A program made the translations under genes and the position numbers. Positions 43,595 to 55,301 of a DNA stretch of 64,000 nt are shown piece by piece. Within the stretch, counting starts at the first letter, position 1. The number at the start of each line of letters is the position of its first letter. The stretch covers positions 62,001 to 126,000 of the forward strand of contig RMBW01000045.1 in the NCBI GenBank assembly GCA_004009845.1, read 5' to 3'. Under the pieces are notes generated by a model. The model had not been told where the DNA came from, made no database searches, and saw nothing but the letters and a program-made list of their open reading frames with translations. The stretch comes from Davidsoniella eucalypti (lineage: Eukaryota; Ascomycota; Sordariomycetes; Microascales; Ceratocystidaceae).

Positions 43595-46136
43595 ATGATG
43601 GATTTTTCTGGTTTATCTCCAGAGCAGATATTAGAGTTGTTACAGGTTAGTGGTTCTACAAGAGATGCATTTTCCAACAAAATGAATTCCATAACTAAGT
43701 AATTTTAATTTATAGAAAGCCATACTTCAAGAAGAACACCGACTTGAAAATGAACAAGAAAGCCAAGAAGCCAAAGCCTCACATCAGGGATTATTAGAAG
43801 AAGTCCGACGCAGAGTTAAACAACTCCGACTCGACAATGAACAACTCCGACTCGACAATGAACAACGCCGACACGACAATGAACAACGCCGACTCGACAA
43901 TGAACAATGCCGCCAAGAAGCCGAAGCCTCACATCAGAGGTTAAAACAACTCCGACTCGACAATGAACAACGCCGACTCGACAATGAACAATGCCGCCAA
44001 AGAGCTGAACGTTCCGAACGCCTCATTAGGAAGACGACTTTTATAACTTTCCTTTACAACTGCTATGCTCTCAATTACAAAACCTTCAAGATGGAGCGGT
44101 TGAGGAACCGATACACCACGGGTGGAGCTCCCTCAGTTGCCAAAAAATTATATCCACATCTTTTTAGACCCTGGTCTGACCTCCCAAGAATCCACGAGGA
44201 GAAGTTCAATGACTGTCATTCCCTCTTTGGACAGCAACTTTTATTCAAAAACTTTGAAAGAACTTCTGCTACCCAGTCATCCATTTCTATGGATTTGCAG
44301 TCATGCGAGAGGAATCTCGTGTCTTTTTCAAGATATGCTATTGAGTATGATGTTCGGGAGGCTACAAATATGTACCTGCAACATAAAGGTTATGATGAGA
44401 CCACAGAAGCCTACGACAATATTGAAGCGGTCACATTCACCCCCAATACCCGATATGACACAGAAATTCGACGTGAGGAGAGAGTGTTGAACAAAAAGGC
44501 CAACCGGGCTTTGATGAAACAGTTTCAGATCCAAACTTCACTGGATTCTCAGCTTGAGAATATGCTAGAACCTCGTGCCAGGGCTTTGCTACAGGAAGCT
44601 TCATATGAGTCTACCCAGTTTTCACGCGATCTAGAAAGTATGAATGCTGCTAGCGCTTATACTGGTCACACCAACCATGCAACTTCTGATCAACAGCGAT
44701 CTGGTAGAAAAAGGCGTCTTTCAAAGTCCGAGAGCCCTCCTGATTCTTATACAATGGAAAAATTACTGTTCATTGTGCAGTACAAGGCAGCTCATAAGCT
44801 CCCTGCTTCCCAGCTCCGAGAAGCTCTAGAGCAGCTTTCAACCTCAGATCCATCTCTCTTTTACAACAGTATAGAAGGGGGTACAAGCAGTATCTTGAAT
44901 AAAACCGGGCCGACAAATGCTCAAATACTTCAGTTTATTGCTTGTACTATAACACAGGTATATCATTATATGCTCAACTCTGGCCTTCTTTATGGATACA
45001 TCACGACCGGCGAATCTTTCATTTTCTTGACTATCGACAAAAAGACACCTAGTACTGTCAATTACTATCTTTCTGTCCCCAGTAAAGATATCTCTAGTAT
45101 TCCATATCTTGACCAAGTAAATGGCCCTATGGATACCGAGACGATTGCGGAGCAGATCGAAAGTATCAAGCAGACACCAATTGCTTATATCCTGACGCTG
45201 ATGCTCCTATCACTTGAGCAGCCAAAACTTAGCTTAGGGAATATTCAGGAACTGAGATCCCAAGTTCGTTCCCTACCATTCAAGTATGAAGATGACAAGT
45301 CAGGCAAAGTAGGCTCTAGTTCAAGCTCAAGCTTAAGATCTCATCCAACTGCCCCCGGAGAAAGTGGTGATGGAGATGATAGTACAGGAGGAGAACATAG
45401 CAACAGTTTTGTGCTTCGGCCTCAAGCACGAAGTGCTTGCCCCCCCATTTCTAGTTACTGTACACATCAATGTCTCTATGGTTTAGTCCATGGTCTGGAG
45501 CTTGACCAAGACTGCCCAAATTACCCACTTCACCAGAAAGCAGCTGAGGATACTCAAGGCCAACGCCATCCCTTGAGTTTCTCTCAGTTCTTGAATGCTA
45601 TCAAGATTCAAATGGATGATAATTTTGACAATGGCTGTGAAGATCTGAACAAACATGGTGCTGTTGGGTCCTTGGTCAAACTCACATTATACCCATTTGG
45701 CTATACATTTGTTGGAAAAGGTATTGAGAGTGAAGATCTGTGGCTGCTTGTGAAAGAGCTTCTTGCTTATTCAAAACTCAGGAGACTCCAAGGAACTGCT
45801 ATTCCTGTTTGTCTTGGAAGTGTCATGCTGGAGATGGGAATTCCTCTGAGGCTCCATGATTATGAGCATGTTCTTTTACTTTCTTATGCTGGCGAGTCTG
45901 CCACAGGGCTGTCGAAGGAAGACTACAACTACATTAACGAGATAGCTTCTCAAATGGTGGAATATGGTGTTGAGCATGGGGATCTTGCAGACAGAAATAT
46001 TCTACAAGATCGCAAGTCAGGGAAGCTGATGATCATTGATTTTGATATGGCAAATATTCTAGACCAGCCACAATCAAGAAAGAGACCTTTTGATAGTATT
46101 GATACCGAGCCAGAACAGAGGTCTAAGAAGTTGTAG
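43595..46136 (+). CDS. Kinase-like-fold protein with repeat-built coiled coil (accessory fungal family)
   Basis: Exon 1 is 43595-43645 (17 codons, MMDFSGLSPEQILELLQ) and exon 2 is 43716-46136. They are phase-matched and give 823 aa. Residues about 20-120 form a charged coiled coil, most of it nine 7-residue units such as QLRLDNE and QRRLDNE. The middle (about 143-640) is soluble with a polySer stretch. The C-terminus carries a kinase-like core: a hinge-like LRLHDYEHVLLL, the catalytic-loop equivalent HGDLADRNIL (Asp773, Asn778) and DFD at 792-794 in place of DFG. A glycine-rich loop is not obvious. It ends in a basic tail (QRSKKL). Similar genes occur in multi-copy, lineage-specific families of filamentous fungi; the function is unknown. 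Third-codon positions are more AT-rich than in neighbours. Confidence 0.75.
43821..44009 (+). repeat. Nine in-frame 21-nt repeats, each encoding one heptad
   Basis: The 189-nt stretch divides into nine 21-nt units that translate as QLRLDNE, QLRLDNE, QRRHDNE, QRRLDNE, QCRQEAE, ASHQRLK, QLRLDNE, QRRLDNE and QCRQRAE. The unit length equals one coiled-coil heptad, so gain or loss of copies lengthens or shortens the coil without breaking frame. The near-identity at DNA level indicates recent duplication. Confidence 0.85.
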
Positions 46137-48786
46137 GTAGACCAAGCTCATGTTTCAGTGTAATTGAGTGCATAATATATAATTTGTTTTCCAAAATACA
46201 TATACTACTAGAATCTTTCATGAACCTACCTTTTTTCCTAGGAATCAGCTTGTAATGTCATTAAGCTTAATATCCAACAATGATTTGATGACTGGGGTTG
46301 AATGCCTCTAAGAGTAGTTTATTATATTTGGTCAATGCTTCAGAATTTGAGTTGTGTATCATGATTGGATAATCATAGTAAACAGCCCTTGAGATTGCTC
46401 AGAATACTGTATTAATGAATCATTTAAAGGAAGTCATCTTCCAACAAGCTCTGTGTTTTAGATATAGTTGTGGGACTTGCTATATAATCAATCTCTACTG
46501 GTGTTTCTTTAAATCTTGTAAACATCACGGCAAGGCATTGATAAACAGTTACCATTGATTTTACACGTGTTTCTATTGTCTTGAGGATAGGAGAACATCG
46601 TTTTCAAGGGAGGGCCTAGAATGGATATACAATAATTTTGGAGTCAAAACCTATTGAATATATGCTGTTTAATTTAACTTTGGCCCAAGTGATGGTTTAT
46701 GAAGATATCAAGCTAGATGCCGATATTGATGTATATGTACTAATAGCTACAGAGTTTCAAAAAATATCCGCTATTTCACCATATTTCAAGATGGCCATAG
46801 GATGTTACTGGTGACGGAAATATAAAGGTTTAGAGGATACGACAGCTATGTATTAGAGATAGCCCTAGTATAAGATGTACGATATCACGATTGATTGGAA
46901 GGATATATCGTCATAACTATATAAGCTTAAGTACAAATGATTCAGTCCTAGAATGTAATTGTTCTTATTTTGAGTAGTTATCCAAAATTGTGATGCCTAT
47001 GAAGAATGTTATGGTATATCGAGACACGACGACGGCAAGCCTTGCAAACTGTTGTCAATTAAACGAAGCATGTTGTAGTCGATAACTCTAGACATGACCA
47101 GAAGGACAGGACAGGGAGAGAAGAACACAAAGACGAGGAATATCAAGTGCTATATATAATCTAGATAGAAGAGTCGTTGTTGATGATTTACAGTCCTCTC
47201 CGTTTATACGGCACTTCCTTGTCTTCATTTTAGGTTTCTTTGCCGTCGATCCTGCTTCGTTGGTGCTCGCGTCATTTGAAATTCTTCAGTACATATATAT
47301 TGTATTAGGACATTGGAAAGGTTCACTCTAGTTGGCTTTTTTTTTCTTCTTATTATCTTACCCCTCTTCCGTTATTTTTCTTTATCGTTACCCTAAGAAC
47401 TACTAAAGGCCTTTGTCTATCGTTTCTCCTGGTTGAGGAGAGATTGTGAACTTTGAAGCCGTTCGATCTCTGCCGAGACACGGCAATTAACTCCCGTCTT
47501 AGAATCGGGCATTTTGCTAGCTCAGGAATCGGTCTCTGCTTTCCCTTCCTTTATTTCTCTTTCGCCTACAATATTGGTCTGTAAATCCTTTAGACTAGCC
47601 TTCAAAATCGGACTAAGATTGTAGCTCCTCTTGATCGTTTCGCTAACCCCCATATTAGGGTACGGTACAGAAAAAAACTAGGCTGTTAGACAAATCACTG
47701 GAAGCCATCAATCCCCGTTTCGTTGGTTTTGTTTTTGACTTGGTATCAGGTGCTTAGATACGCCGTTTCGAATTAGGCCACAAAGTGTCTTGTACGCCTC
47801 GCCTACTGCATTTTCATATACCGTATAGTATCACCAAGTGTCCTATCTTATGTCTTGGTCCCCCCCTAGCTGTATATTTGAATTCTGGAATCAGCAGGAT
47901 TTCTTGTTCTAGAAACAAAGAACGGACGACGTCAAAAGTTCCGTGCCTTGGCATCCTTTACCGAGAGAATTTCACTCTGCATCTGACTCTGGTGAACCCG
48001 GGGATTGCTGGCAAACCCCGCTATGCTAGCTTCTATAACTATCTAAAGTTGGTGCGACATTGGAATCAGCAACGGGCGTTACTTTTATCCCGTTATATTT
48101 CCTTTCATCTTAAATTGTGCTGAACTCCAGTCCTGAATCATTTCTTGTCTGGAAGGGTCTGACTCTGCTGTATCATAATCACCCATCTCGATCTTGCGCC
48201 GCACGACCGATTTCACTCGCCTGTTCCGGATCGTGGTCCATCTTAATTTCTGTGAGGCGCCTCCTCGGCTATTCCGCTACCTGTCTCAGACACCAAGTCT
48301 CAATACTCGCTTTTTTCTTCTTCTTTTCCTTTTCCTTTATCTCGAGATCTCGGCCTGCGGCTTCTTCGACTATCTCGCCTACTAGCGGCTTCCATAGTGG
48401 TGCTTAATTGCTAGTGGCATTTGTTACTAGCTTGGTCGCTACTTGGCATTAAAGCTCTGTGCACTGCCGTCTTTCTTGCAGAATTCTTTACCCCCTAGCT
48501 AGCCAGTTCTAAGGCTCGGTTGGCCCTAGCTACATATTTATCACCTTTGCTTGATCTATCTGGGCTGTGTTGTCGCTAGTGAAGCGCAATTGTAATTGTG
48601 GCTTGTGACGTTCCAACTAAGATATCCAGACATCTCCTCTTCTTTTTTCCCCTTTCTGCATATTTAACTTCCAGTTTGCAACTTTGACGCGCAAACCAGC
48701 AAGTACTGTATCTGCTGGATTAAGCCGCTATAACAGCGCTTGATTTTGGCTCTTTGCCTCCTTGACATCATCTTTGTTCTTCGAAC
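46137..48786. other. Intergenic between the kinase-like gene and the GT31 gene
   Basis: About 2.65 kb. The first 1.1 kb is AT-rich and has no coding signal. From about 47.2 kb the plus strand turns pyrimidine-rich, suggesting a long promoter and leader for the GT31 gene. ORFs at 47785-48407 are C/T-driven and unsupported. A telomere-like ACCCTAA is at 47390-47396. Confidence 0.5.
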
Positions 48787-50593
48787 ATGGGGCTATCACT
48801 AAATAGCTTCCCGGTTCTGCCGCGCTCGGTCATCATAATGCTGTCGCGACGGGGCTTCTTGCTTATAGCCATGCTAGTCATGATTCTCATGGCCTTTACT
48901 TTAAAACCTACGACATTCCTGCCGAATCCCGCCGGTGACGGCATCTCATCACAAGTGCCACCTGCGGCTATCCGACCAGAATCCCCCGCCAACAATATCT
49001 ACGACAAGACTCGGCCAAACCCTAACTCTGATGCCGCTCCCGCCGCTCCTCCAAGCAGTCAGCATGGCCAACCCGAGCATCCCGCTGCAGACACACCAAA
49101 CCCTTCTCCCTTTGCTTCTACTGTGCTGGGCGACATCCCTCCCGCAGTAGTCGGAGAGTCTCAGTCCGCTGAGACGGGCCTCCCCGAGACGCTAGACCAG
49201 CCTGCGCGCCGACTCGACCCTATCTGCGACAACTTTCCGGACACTAGCAATATCCTGCTTGTCATGAAGACGGGTGCATCCGAAGCCTTTGCCAAGATCC
49301 CGACTCAACTGCTGACGGTTCTGCGCTGTGTACCCGAGTACTTCATCTTCTCGGACATGGAGCAGACGATCTCCGGAACTCGTGTGCGCGACGCCCTAGA
49401 CTCGGTCCTGGAAGAGGCTAAACAGGACAACCCAGATTTCGATCTCTACAGACAGCAGAAGAAGTGTCTGGTCGACCAAGAAACATGCGCCATGGACGCG
49501 CAGTTCGACCCTGAAACTGGCTGGAACCTCGACAAGTACAAGAACACCCATATTGCCGAGAAGGCGTATGCGCTACGGCCCAACTACGACTGGTATCTGA
49601 TGGTAGACGCCGATACATATGTCCTGTGGCCAACAATGGTACAGTTGCTTCGCACTTTGGATCCACGCCAGAAACACTACCTTGGAAGCATTACGATGAT
49701 TAAGGGTCTCTCTTTTGCTCATGGTGGCAGTGGATATCTGTTGTCGCAAGCCGCAATGCGCGAGTATGCCGGCAAACACAAGGGAGTCGCCAACTTGTAC
49801 GACAATGACGTCAAGAACGAGTGCTGTGGCGACTTCATTCTAGGACGCTCTCTCAAGGACAAGGCGGGCATTGATGTCCGCCAACTTGTAAGTACATCTC
49901 TATCCACTCCTTCTCAAATAAATGCCAACTGGATGCTACAATTCGGCTAGCCGCGTAGGCGGTTGGATGTGGTCAAAGGACGGCACTAACCCTTATTTTC
50001 TCTACTAGTGGCCCACCATAAATGGTGAGAAACCCTACACGCTACCGTATGGAGAGAAGCATTGGTGTCACCCAATCGCGACAATGCATCACATGAGTAG
50101 CGAGGAAATCTCGGCTTTCTGGGACTTTGAGAACAAGTATTACAGGAACCGAGTCGAGGTGCGCGATAAGCCCATGTTGATGAAGCATATCTACCACGAA
50201 TTCTATGAATCCCTGCTTAAAGAGCAGCGAGACGACTGGGACAATATTGGTGATGACCGCATGCTCTTTGACCCCAATGACCAGGCGCACGAGTGGGATG
50301 ATTGGTATATGCTCAAGTTTCCCGATGAGGGCACCGTCTTGACAGATGCAGAGAAGCAGGCCCATCTCTCGTGGCAAAACTGCAAGGCGGCTTGCAGTAG
50401 CAACAAGGAGTGCTTCCAGTGGCGCTACTATTACGATGCGTGCTCGCTAGGCTGGGGATTCCGACTGGGACAGCCGCGGAGAGAAGATGCCGGCGGTCGC
50501 TGGACGAGCGGGTGGGAGATTGCTCGTATCCAGGCTTTCATCGAACAAGAAGGTGATTGCCCAAAGGTCCATTGGCCTGAAAATCCTCACTAG
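48787..50593 (+). CDS. Glycosyltransferase family 31-like type II membrane protein with apple-like tail
   Basis: Two exons, 48787-49887 and 50009-50593, are joined by a 121-nt intron in phase 0 and give 561 aa. A short N-terminal tail is followed by a membrane segment (about 23-38, GFLLIAMLVMILMAF) and a Pro/Ser-rich stem to about 140, the layout of a Golgi type II enzyme. The catalytic domain has YDWYLMVDADTYVLWP with a DxD metal/nucleotide-sugar motif at 274-276, GGSGYLLS and NECCGDFILG. Residues about 465-510 (HLSWQNCKAACSSNKECFQW) form a Cys-rich apple/PAN-like module. Fungal members of this GT31 group are thought to add galactose or GlcNAc to glycans; the acceptor is unknown. It is convergent with the oxygenase gene 309 bp downstream. 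Confidence 0.9.
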
Positions 50594-50902
50594 ATACAGA
50601 GGTATTTCGTACACTTGATGGTGCTTCATTGTTTCATTTTCGTTTTTAGTACTACAAGGATTCAGCGCTGGTCTTTGGTAAATGGACTAGCGTCTACTTT
50701 TGTTTTGGTTGGCAAGGTGTTATCATATTTTTTTGGTTCCTGGTAGATACATAGATTATCTATATCTAGGACATTGCATACAAACTGATTTAAATTTTAT
50801 CGAAGAAGACACATAGTTACCATGGAATACGCTTGGAATCATAGTCGATCTTGGTCTGGACTCTTTTCGTCCGACGACTTCACATCGTATCTTAGACATG
50901 CC
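50594..50902. other. Convergent spacer between GT31 and the oxygenase
   Basis: This 309-bp AT-rich spacer lies between two stop codons and shows only 3' UTR-like sequence. Confidence 0.6.
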
Positions 50903-51815
50903 TCATTTCTGAACGGCCCTGAATGATTCTCCCATTGGGGCCTGTCGTGTCCAGATATTCATTCCGACCTTTTCCCCACTTGTAACAGGAAGGCCAGCGT
51001 GAAGTGTTCTTGGGTCGCCAACTTCAACGCCATCTGGACCAACCACCAAATTCTCCCAGTACACAGCGTTTCCCTCCAACGGCCGGAATGTTGTGCCATG
51101 TTCGAACGGCTCATCACAGTCAATGAAACGACACCAAGCATCTCCCTTGGGCGGTTTCACTACAGGAAAGTTTGTGCCACCGCCAGTGACATCATCGCCA
51201 ACCTTGACATAGGCAAAGAACGAACTTGCCCGGTTCCCACCCACTGATAGAGCACTATGGGTTGCAGACGTGAACCAGTCGGTGTGGTAGTGATAGTGCT
51301 GGCCCTTTGCGTATTGGACTAGCTGCAGTGGCTCTAGATGCTGGGGAGATAGCGAGAAGCCTTGGAATGAGAGGGCGCGGGCGTGGATGCATGAGACCAC
51401 ACTAGATGGAGATAGTGAAGTTGAACTCGATGTCCTGTGGGAAGTAAGAGAGCTGCCATTTGCAGATGCAACTCCACTATGTGTGAATGTATTGGCTCTA
51501 GATGTCCCTTATTAGCATATGTGAAAACAGAAAGACACAGATTATAGATACATACCCTTGAGCTAGTAACGCCTTCCGTTCTGCTGTAGTGACAAAGTTC
51601 TCGAGGTAGATTACCAATGGTGATTTTGAGACTAGATGTGTCTTATATGGTGGATGCGCACATTGAAATGATCCAGAGACCTCGTCAGCCCCATCTTTGA
51701 GATAAGAGGTATCGTACTCAGGAGCTGGAGAATTGCCTATTGGTATCTCCGATGCTGTGACAGCCAAGAGGTTATATAGGGTTAGGGTTAGACAAATTCT
51801 AGTATAAAGTTTCAT
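50903..51815 (-). CDS. Secretory prolyl-4-hydroxylase-like 2-oxoglutarate/Fe(II) oxygenase
   Basis: Two exons, 51815-51556 and 51497-50903, flank a 58-nt intron and total 285 codons (284 aa). The N-terminus MKLYTRICLTLTLYNLLAVTA is a signal peptide. The double-stranded beta-helix follows with the iron ligands HYHYHTD (His158, Asp160) and TLHAGLP (His253). A basic residue for 2-oxoglutarate (Lys263 or Arg271) lies in GEKVGMNIWTR. WCRFIDCDEPF and a Gly-rich GGGTNFP loop fit the prolyl-4-hydroxylase alpha-subunit catalytic domain. In the ER or outside the cell it would hydroxylate proline, or another residue, of secreted proteins; the substrate is not known. A Ser/Thr-rich insert (about 98-120) is unusual. 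Confidence 0.9.
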
Positions 51816-53131
51816 GATGATTTGAGTAAGTGTTGTTATACGTGTAAAAGGATGGATGGAGATACCTTTTCTAACTTATTTACATATATAGGAACTAACT
51901 ACGGATACTGCTATATCTCGTATACCTGCTATCAATATCATACATATTTTGCATCGCGATGCTTACTCATCGACGGGGGCCATCGTATCGTTTCAGTACT
52001 GCTATAGGTAGAAGGGAACGTGCGCAATATCTGATGACCAGTGTCTTACGTTCATTGCCAACTACCTGATACTACGTATATATATACATAGTTATCAGAG
52101 GGTTTATAATACAAGGAGCTACAAAATGCTTCCGACGAGGTGGGATCAGAAGTTGAAATGCGCAGGAATAGCATATAACGACACCATAACAAATATTCTG
52201 TATCTCAGTGGCCTGCCACTGTTGAGAAGTAGATTGTCCTTTACCTTACATTGTATACTAGTATTAGTTTAACTGCTACATAGCCACCCTAATAAAACCG
52301 AATTGAAAAGAAAAAAAACTTAGTTACTGGCAAGACTTCAAAATCTAAGCCGTCGTCTTGCAAGATAGTCATCTGATCGGCTGTGATATCCACATAAATA
52401 ATCACCACTAGATGTATCAGGAGAATCGCCCTGGTCACCAATTCATCCAACTAACTGGCAACCTGGCTGCAGTATTGCCGAGTCACCCGTCTTAAGGGGG
52501 TGTTTACAATCTGAAGAAAAGCGAACTATGAAGCCGGAACCGATGTTTCATCGATAGTTGTTGATCTTATGAAACGTTTCGTGGGAGACAGCAAGTTGTT
52601 TATCAGCCAACTCACATGTTAGTTTGCTTATATCTGACGAGTTAGCGTGAAGCGGGCCATCTTACGCAGCTTCACATCACGAGCTTTTTCTTAGTGATCC
52701 CTCCCTGATCTACAGCTATTCTTCTTAAGCATGCTGTCACATTCTTGACACCTCAATCCCCCATGCAAGCTAACCACTATAAAAGCAGAAAGTGCACTGA
52801 ACGACAGTAGATCAAAGCCTTCACCTATAGTACCTCCATGTTTGTGTTTTCTTCCTTGTTCTCTGGTCTCTTGTTCTATAATGAATCTATGGAATCGACG
52901 ATTAACCCCAAGACAGCGGCGACTAGGTTTCTTTATTTTATTTTATCTTTTTTGTAACCTTCAAATCCTCCACCCGGTAGTTTGGCTCACTCAGCATTTC
53001 CCGAGGTTCTTGGCTATCGTGAACAAGAGAGGCTTGCAGTATACCCGAGGCTTTGACAGATAGGGCTACGTGAAGAATCTTTAACTGCTCAAGTCCAAGG
53101 TCACCTATACAAACAGTCTATACCGCCGCCA
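51816..53131. other. Divergent intergenic region (oxygenase / PDI-like)
   Basis: About 1.3 kb between divergent starts. It is AT-rich, with a TATATATATA stretch near 52078 and a TATA-like CTATAAAAG at 52777-52785 about 350 bp before the PDI-like start. A short plus ORF at 52842-53063 has no family features. Confidence 0.5.
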
Positions 53132-55301
53132 ATGAGGCCCTCATGGCGGTCCGCAGTAGTCGCTGCTGTGGCGCTGACTAACACTTCAATTGTTGGGGCT
53201 GTATCAAGCCAGTGCCTTTGGGAATTTGCCTTGCCCGAAGTCATTGAAGATTCCATGCAAAAAGATGCATTTATGGCCTGTAAGAATTCCCTTTTTTTTC
53301 ATGCTTATTATGGATACAGCAAACTGCCAAGCCCAGCAATGGAAGTGCCGGCACTAGTATCATTGAAGATGCTGACTCGATGGCGTATTGACAATGCATC
53401 CTTCAGTGAGGGGAACGAGCAGCCTGTGTAGAAAGATTTGAATGTAGCCGCTGACATGCGATTTATAGTTGTTTTGGTACGTCTTTCTCCGGCCATCACG
53501 GCAGCTTGATGTTGTTTTTTCTGAAAAGAGGAATATTGAGTTGCCTTCCACATTTAGATGCTGACAATACACGGAAGCCTGGCCAGGCTGCATCGGAACG
53601 GCTTATGCACGAGTGGGAGATCCTGATCGAAAGCACGCAACTCACACAGAAGCAACACGGCCTTCTATTGGTGGTAGATTGTACTGCATTGCGTGATGTC
53701 TGTGACTCGCTGGACGTCGCCTCATACCCAGCGCTACGCCGCTATCGTTTGGGTGCTATGGAGCGATATCGTGGCGGTCGGACAGCCCAAGAGTAAGGCA
53801 TATTCTAGATCGGCTTCCATAGAGGGGTAGCTAACACCTTGAGTTTCATCAACAGGATCAGGAAATACCTCCATCGGACAACAGAGCGGTCCCGCGTGCA
53901 TAGAGTTTCTGACGCAGGCATAGCTGGGTTTATCGACACTGACTCTCGGGTCTTGATAGCACATCTGCCGTCGCAACAGACCGAAGCTACAGAGCTACTG
54001 AGAGCCCGCGTTGACGAACTAGCTGCCCGCTATGGGCACAGAATGAGTTTTGCCATACATCCCATAGCCGGGCTCGAGCTAGATGGCTCGGTCGCGGAAT
54101 GCATCAACCGCGATACCGGGGAGAGGTTTCAAGCTAGCGAGCTAATGTCCTTCGACTCGCTACCTACGCTTGTCCAGCAATGTGGGACACCGCTGATCCG
54201 CTCATTTTCTCGACAGAGCGAACTAGAGTTGATAAATGTAAGTGCTATGACTTGATGTTCTCCCTTGATTCAGACACCCACACTACATACTATTTGGGGA
54301 CAAGCACCTTAGCTGCATGGCGCTGTACGATTCCACGCGTCATGGCCACTAGCTCCGTTTTTCTTCCGAACCCGCTCCTACACTGGCACCCTGCTGTCAA
54401 TCCATCGTCCGTGCTCTTGCTGAGCGAAGCTTCGCAGTCATCATGGTGCTAGTCCAATCCTGGAACATACGGACTAGCTCTGTTTTCTGCCGATACTACT
54501 GGAAGTTACTAGTCCTGCGGACTGGTCTAGTAGACTGCATAACAAACATGCAGCCTCCTTGGCCCTCCTGCGCTTCTCGTGACTGCGGTCTAGGACTGCA
54601 AGCCATACTCGGCACATATACAACTATGTAGAAACATGGCAAACTACACACTCCAGCCCTGATGAAACACAGAAATACTGACTTGGGCGGCTGCCTGCCT
54701 GTGATCTTGTTTACAACAGCTCGAAACATCTCTTGTACTGTTCCATTCGCCCTGTTCCGCCGCACGGGCCAGGTTTGCTCTAGATCTTAAAGGCTCGGCA
54801 CAACGCTACCGCGCGTACCTGACCTTTGTGACGGTGGACAGCAACGAATATCCCGAATTGCTGCCTCCCAGCTCACAGTTGGCGGACCATACATCTACAA
54901 CGATTGTCGACACGTTTGGGCAGGCAAACACTGGCGTAGGCGGTAGCAGTACCACCTGCGACCCCCGCATCGGACGGCCGCCTTCACGGGCAAAAGAAGA
55001 GGAAGCATCGCAATACGAAGGCGGCGCTAAACAAGCTGCAGCCAGGCCTGCTGATGCACGGCTCACCGTGCTTGTACCCCATAGTTGGACTACATATGTG
55101 ATGCCCTGGGATATAGCAATCACCGCAGCCACGGTTGATGAGTTTATATCAAGGGTATCCCGGGGAGAAGTGGTGGCCGACGACGGGATCCACCAGCCGG
55201 CGCGAGACCGCGTCAACGAAGACCGCAACGAAGGAAGCAAGAGCGAGGCAGCGGAAGCCGGCAATCGTAACGTCAAGTATGGACTGAAAGATGAGCTATA
55301 G
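53132..55301 (+). CDS. Divergent PDI-like ER protein ending in KDEL, active-site cysteines lost
   Basis: The confident exons are one ending at 53792, then 53856-54237 and 54720-55301. They join in frame (phases 2 and 0; introns of 63 and 482 nt) and end in KYGLKDEL, an ER-retrieval signal. The thioredoxin-like part reads HEWEILIES, LLLVVDCTALRDVCDSLDVASYPALRRY, GAMERYRGGRTAQE and IRKYL, matching the VDCT..C...V.GYPTL..(Y)GGR pattern of PDI domain a. At the position of PWCGHCK the sequence is PGQAASE, so no CxxC remains. Domains b and b' follow weakly (SFSRQSELELIN; VDEFISRVSRGEV). The 5' end is unresolved: 53132 opens a plausible signal peptide (RSAVVAAVALTNTSIVGAVS), but no splice path to the 53.5-kb exon keeps frame without a stop. 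It may be a redox-inactive chaperone or an early pseudogene. Confidence 0.62.
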
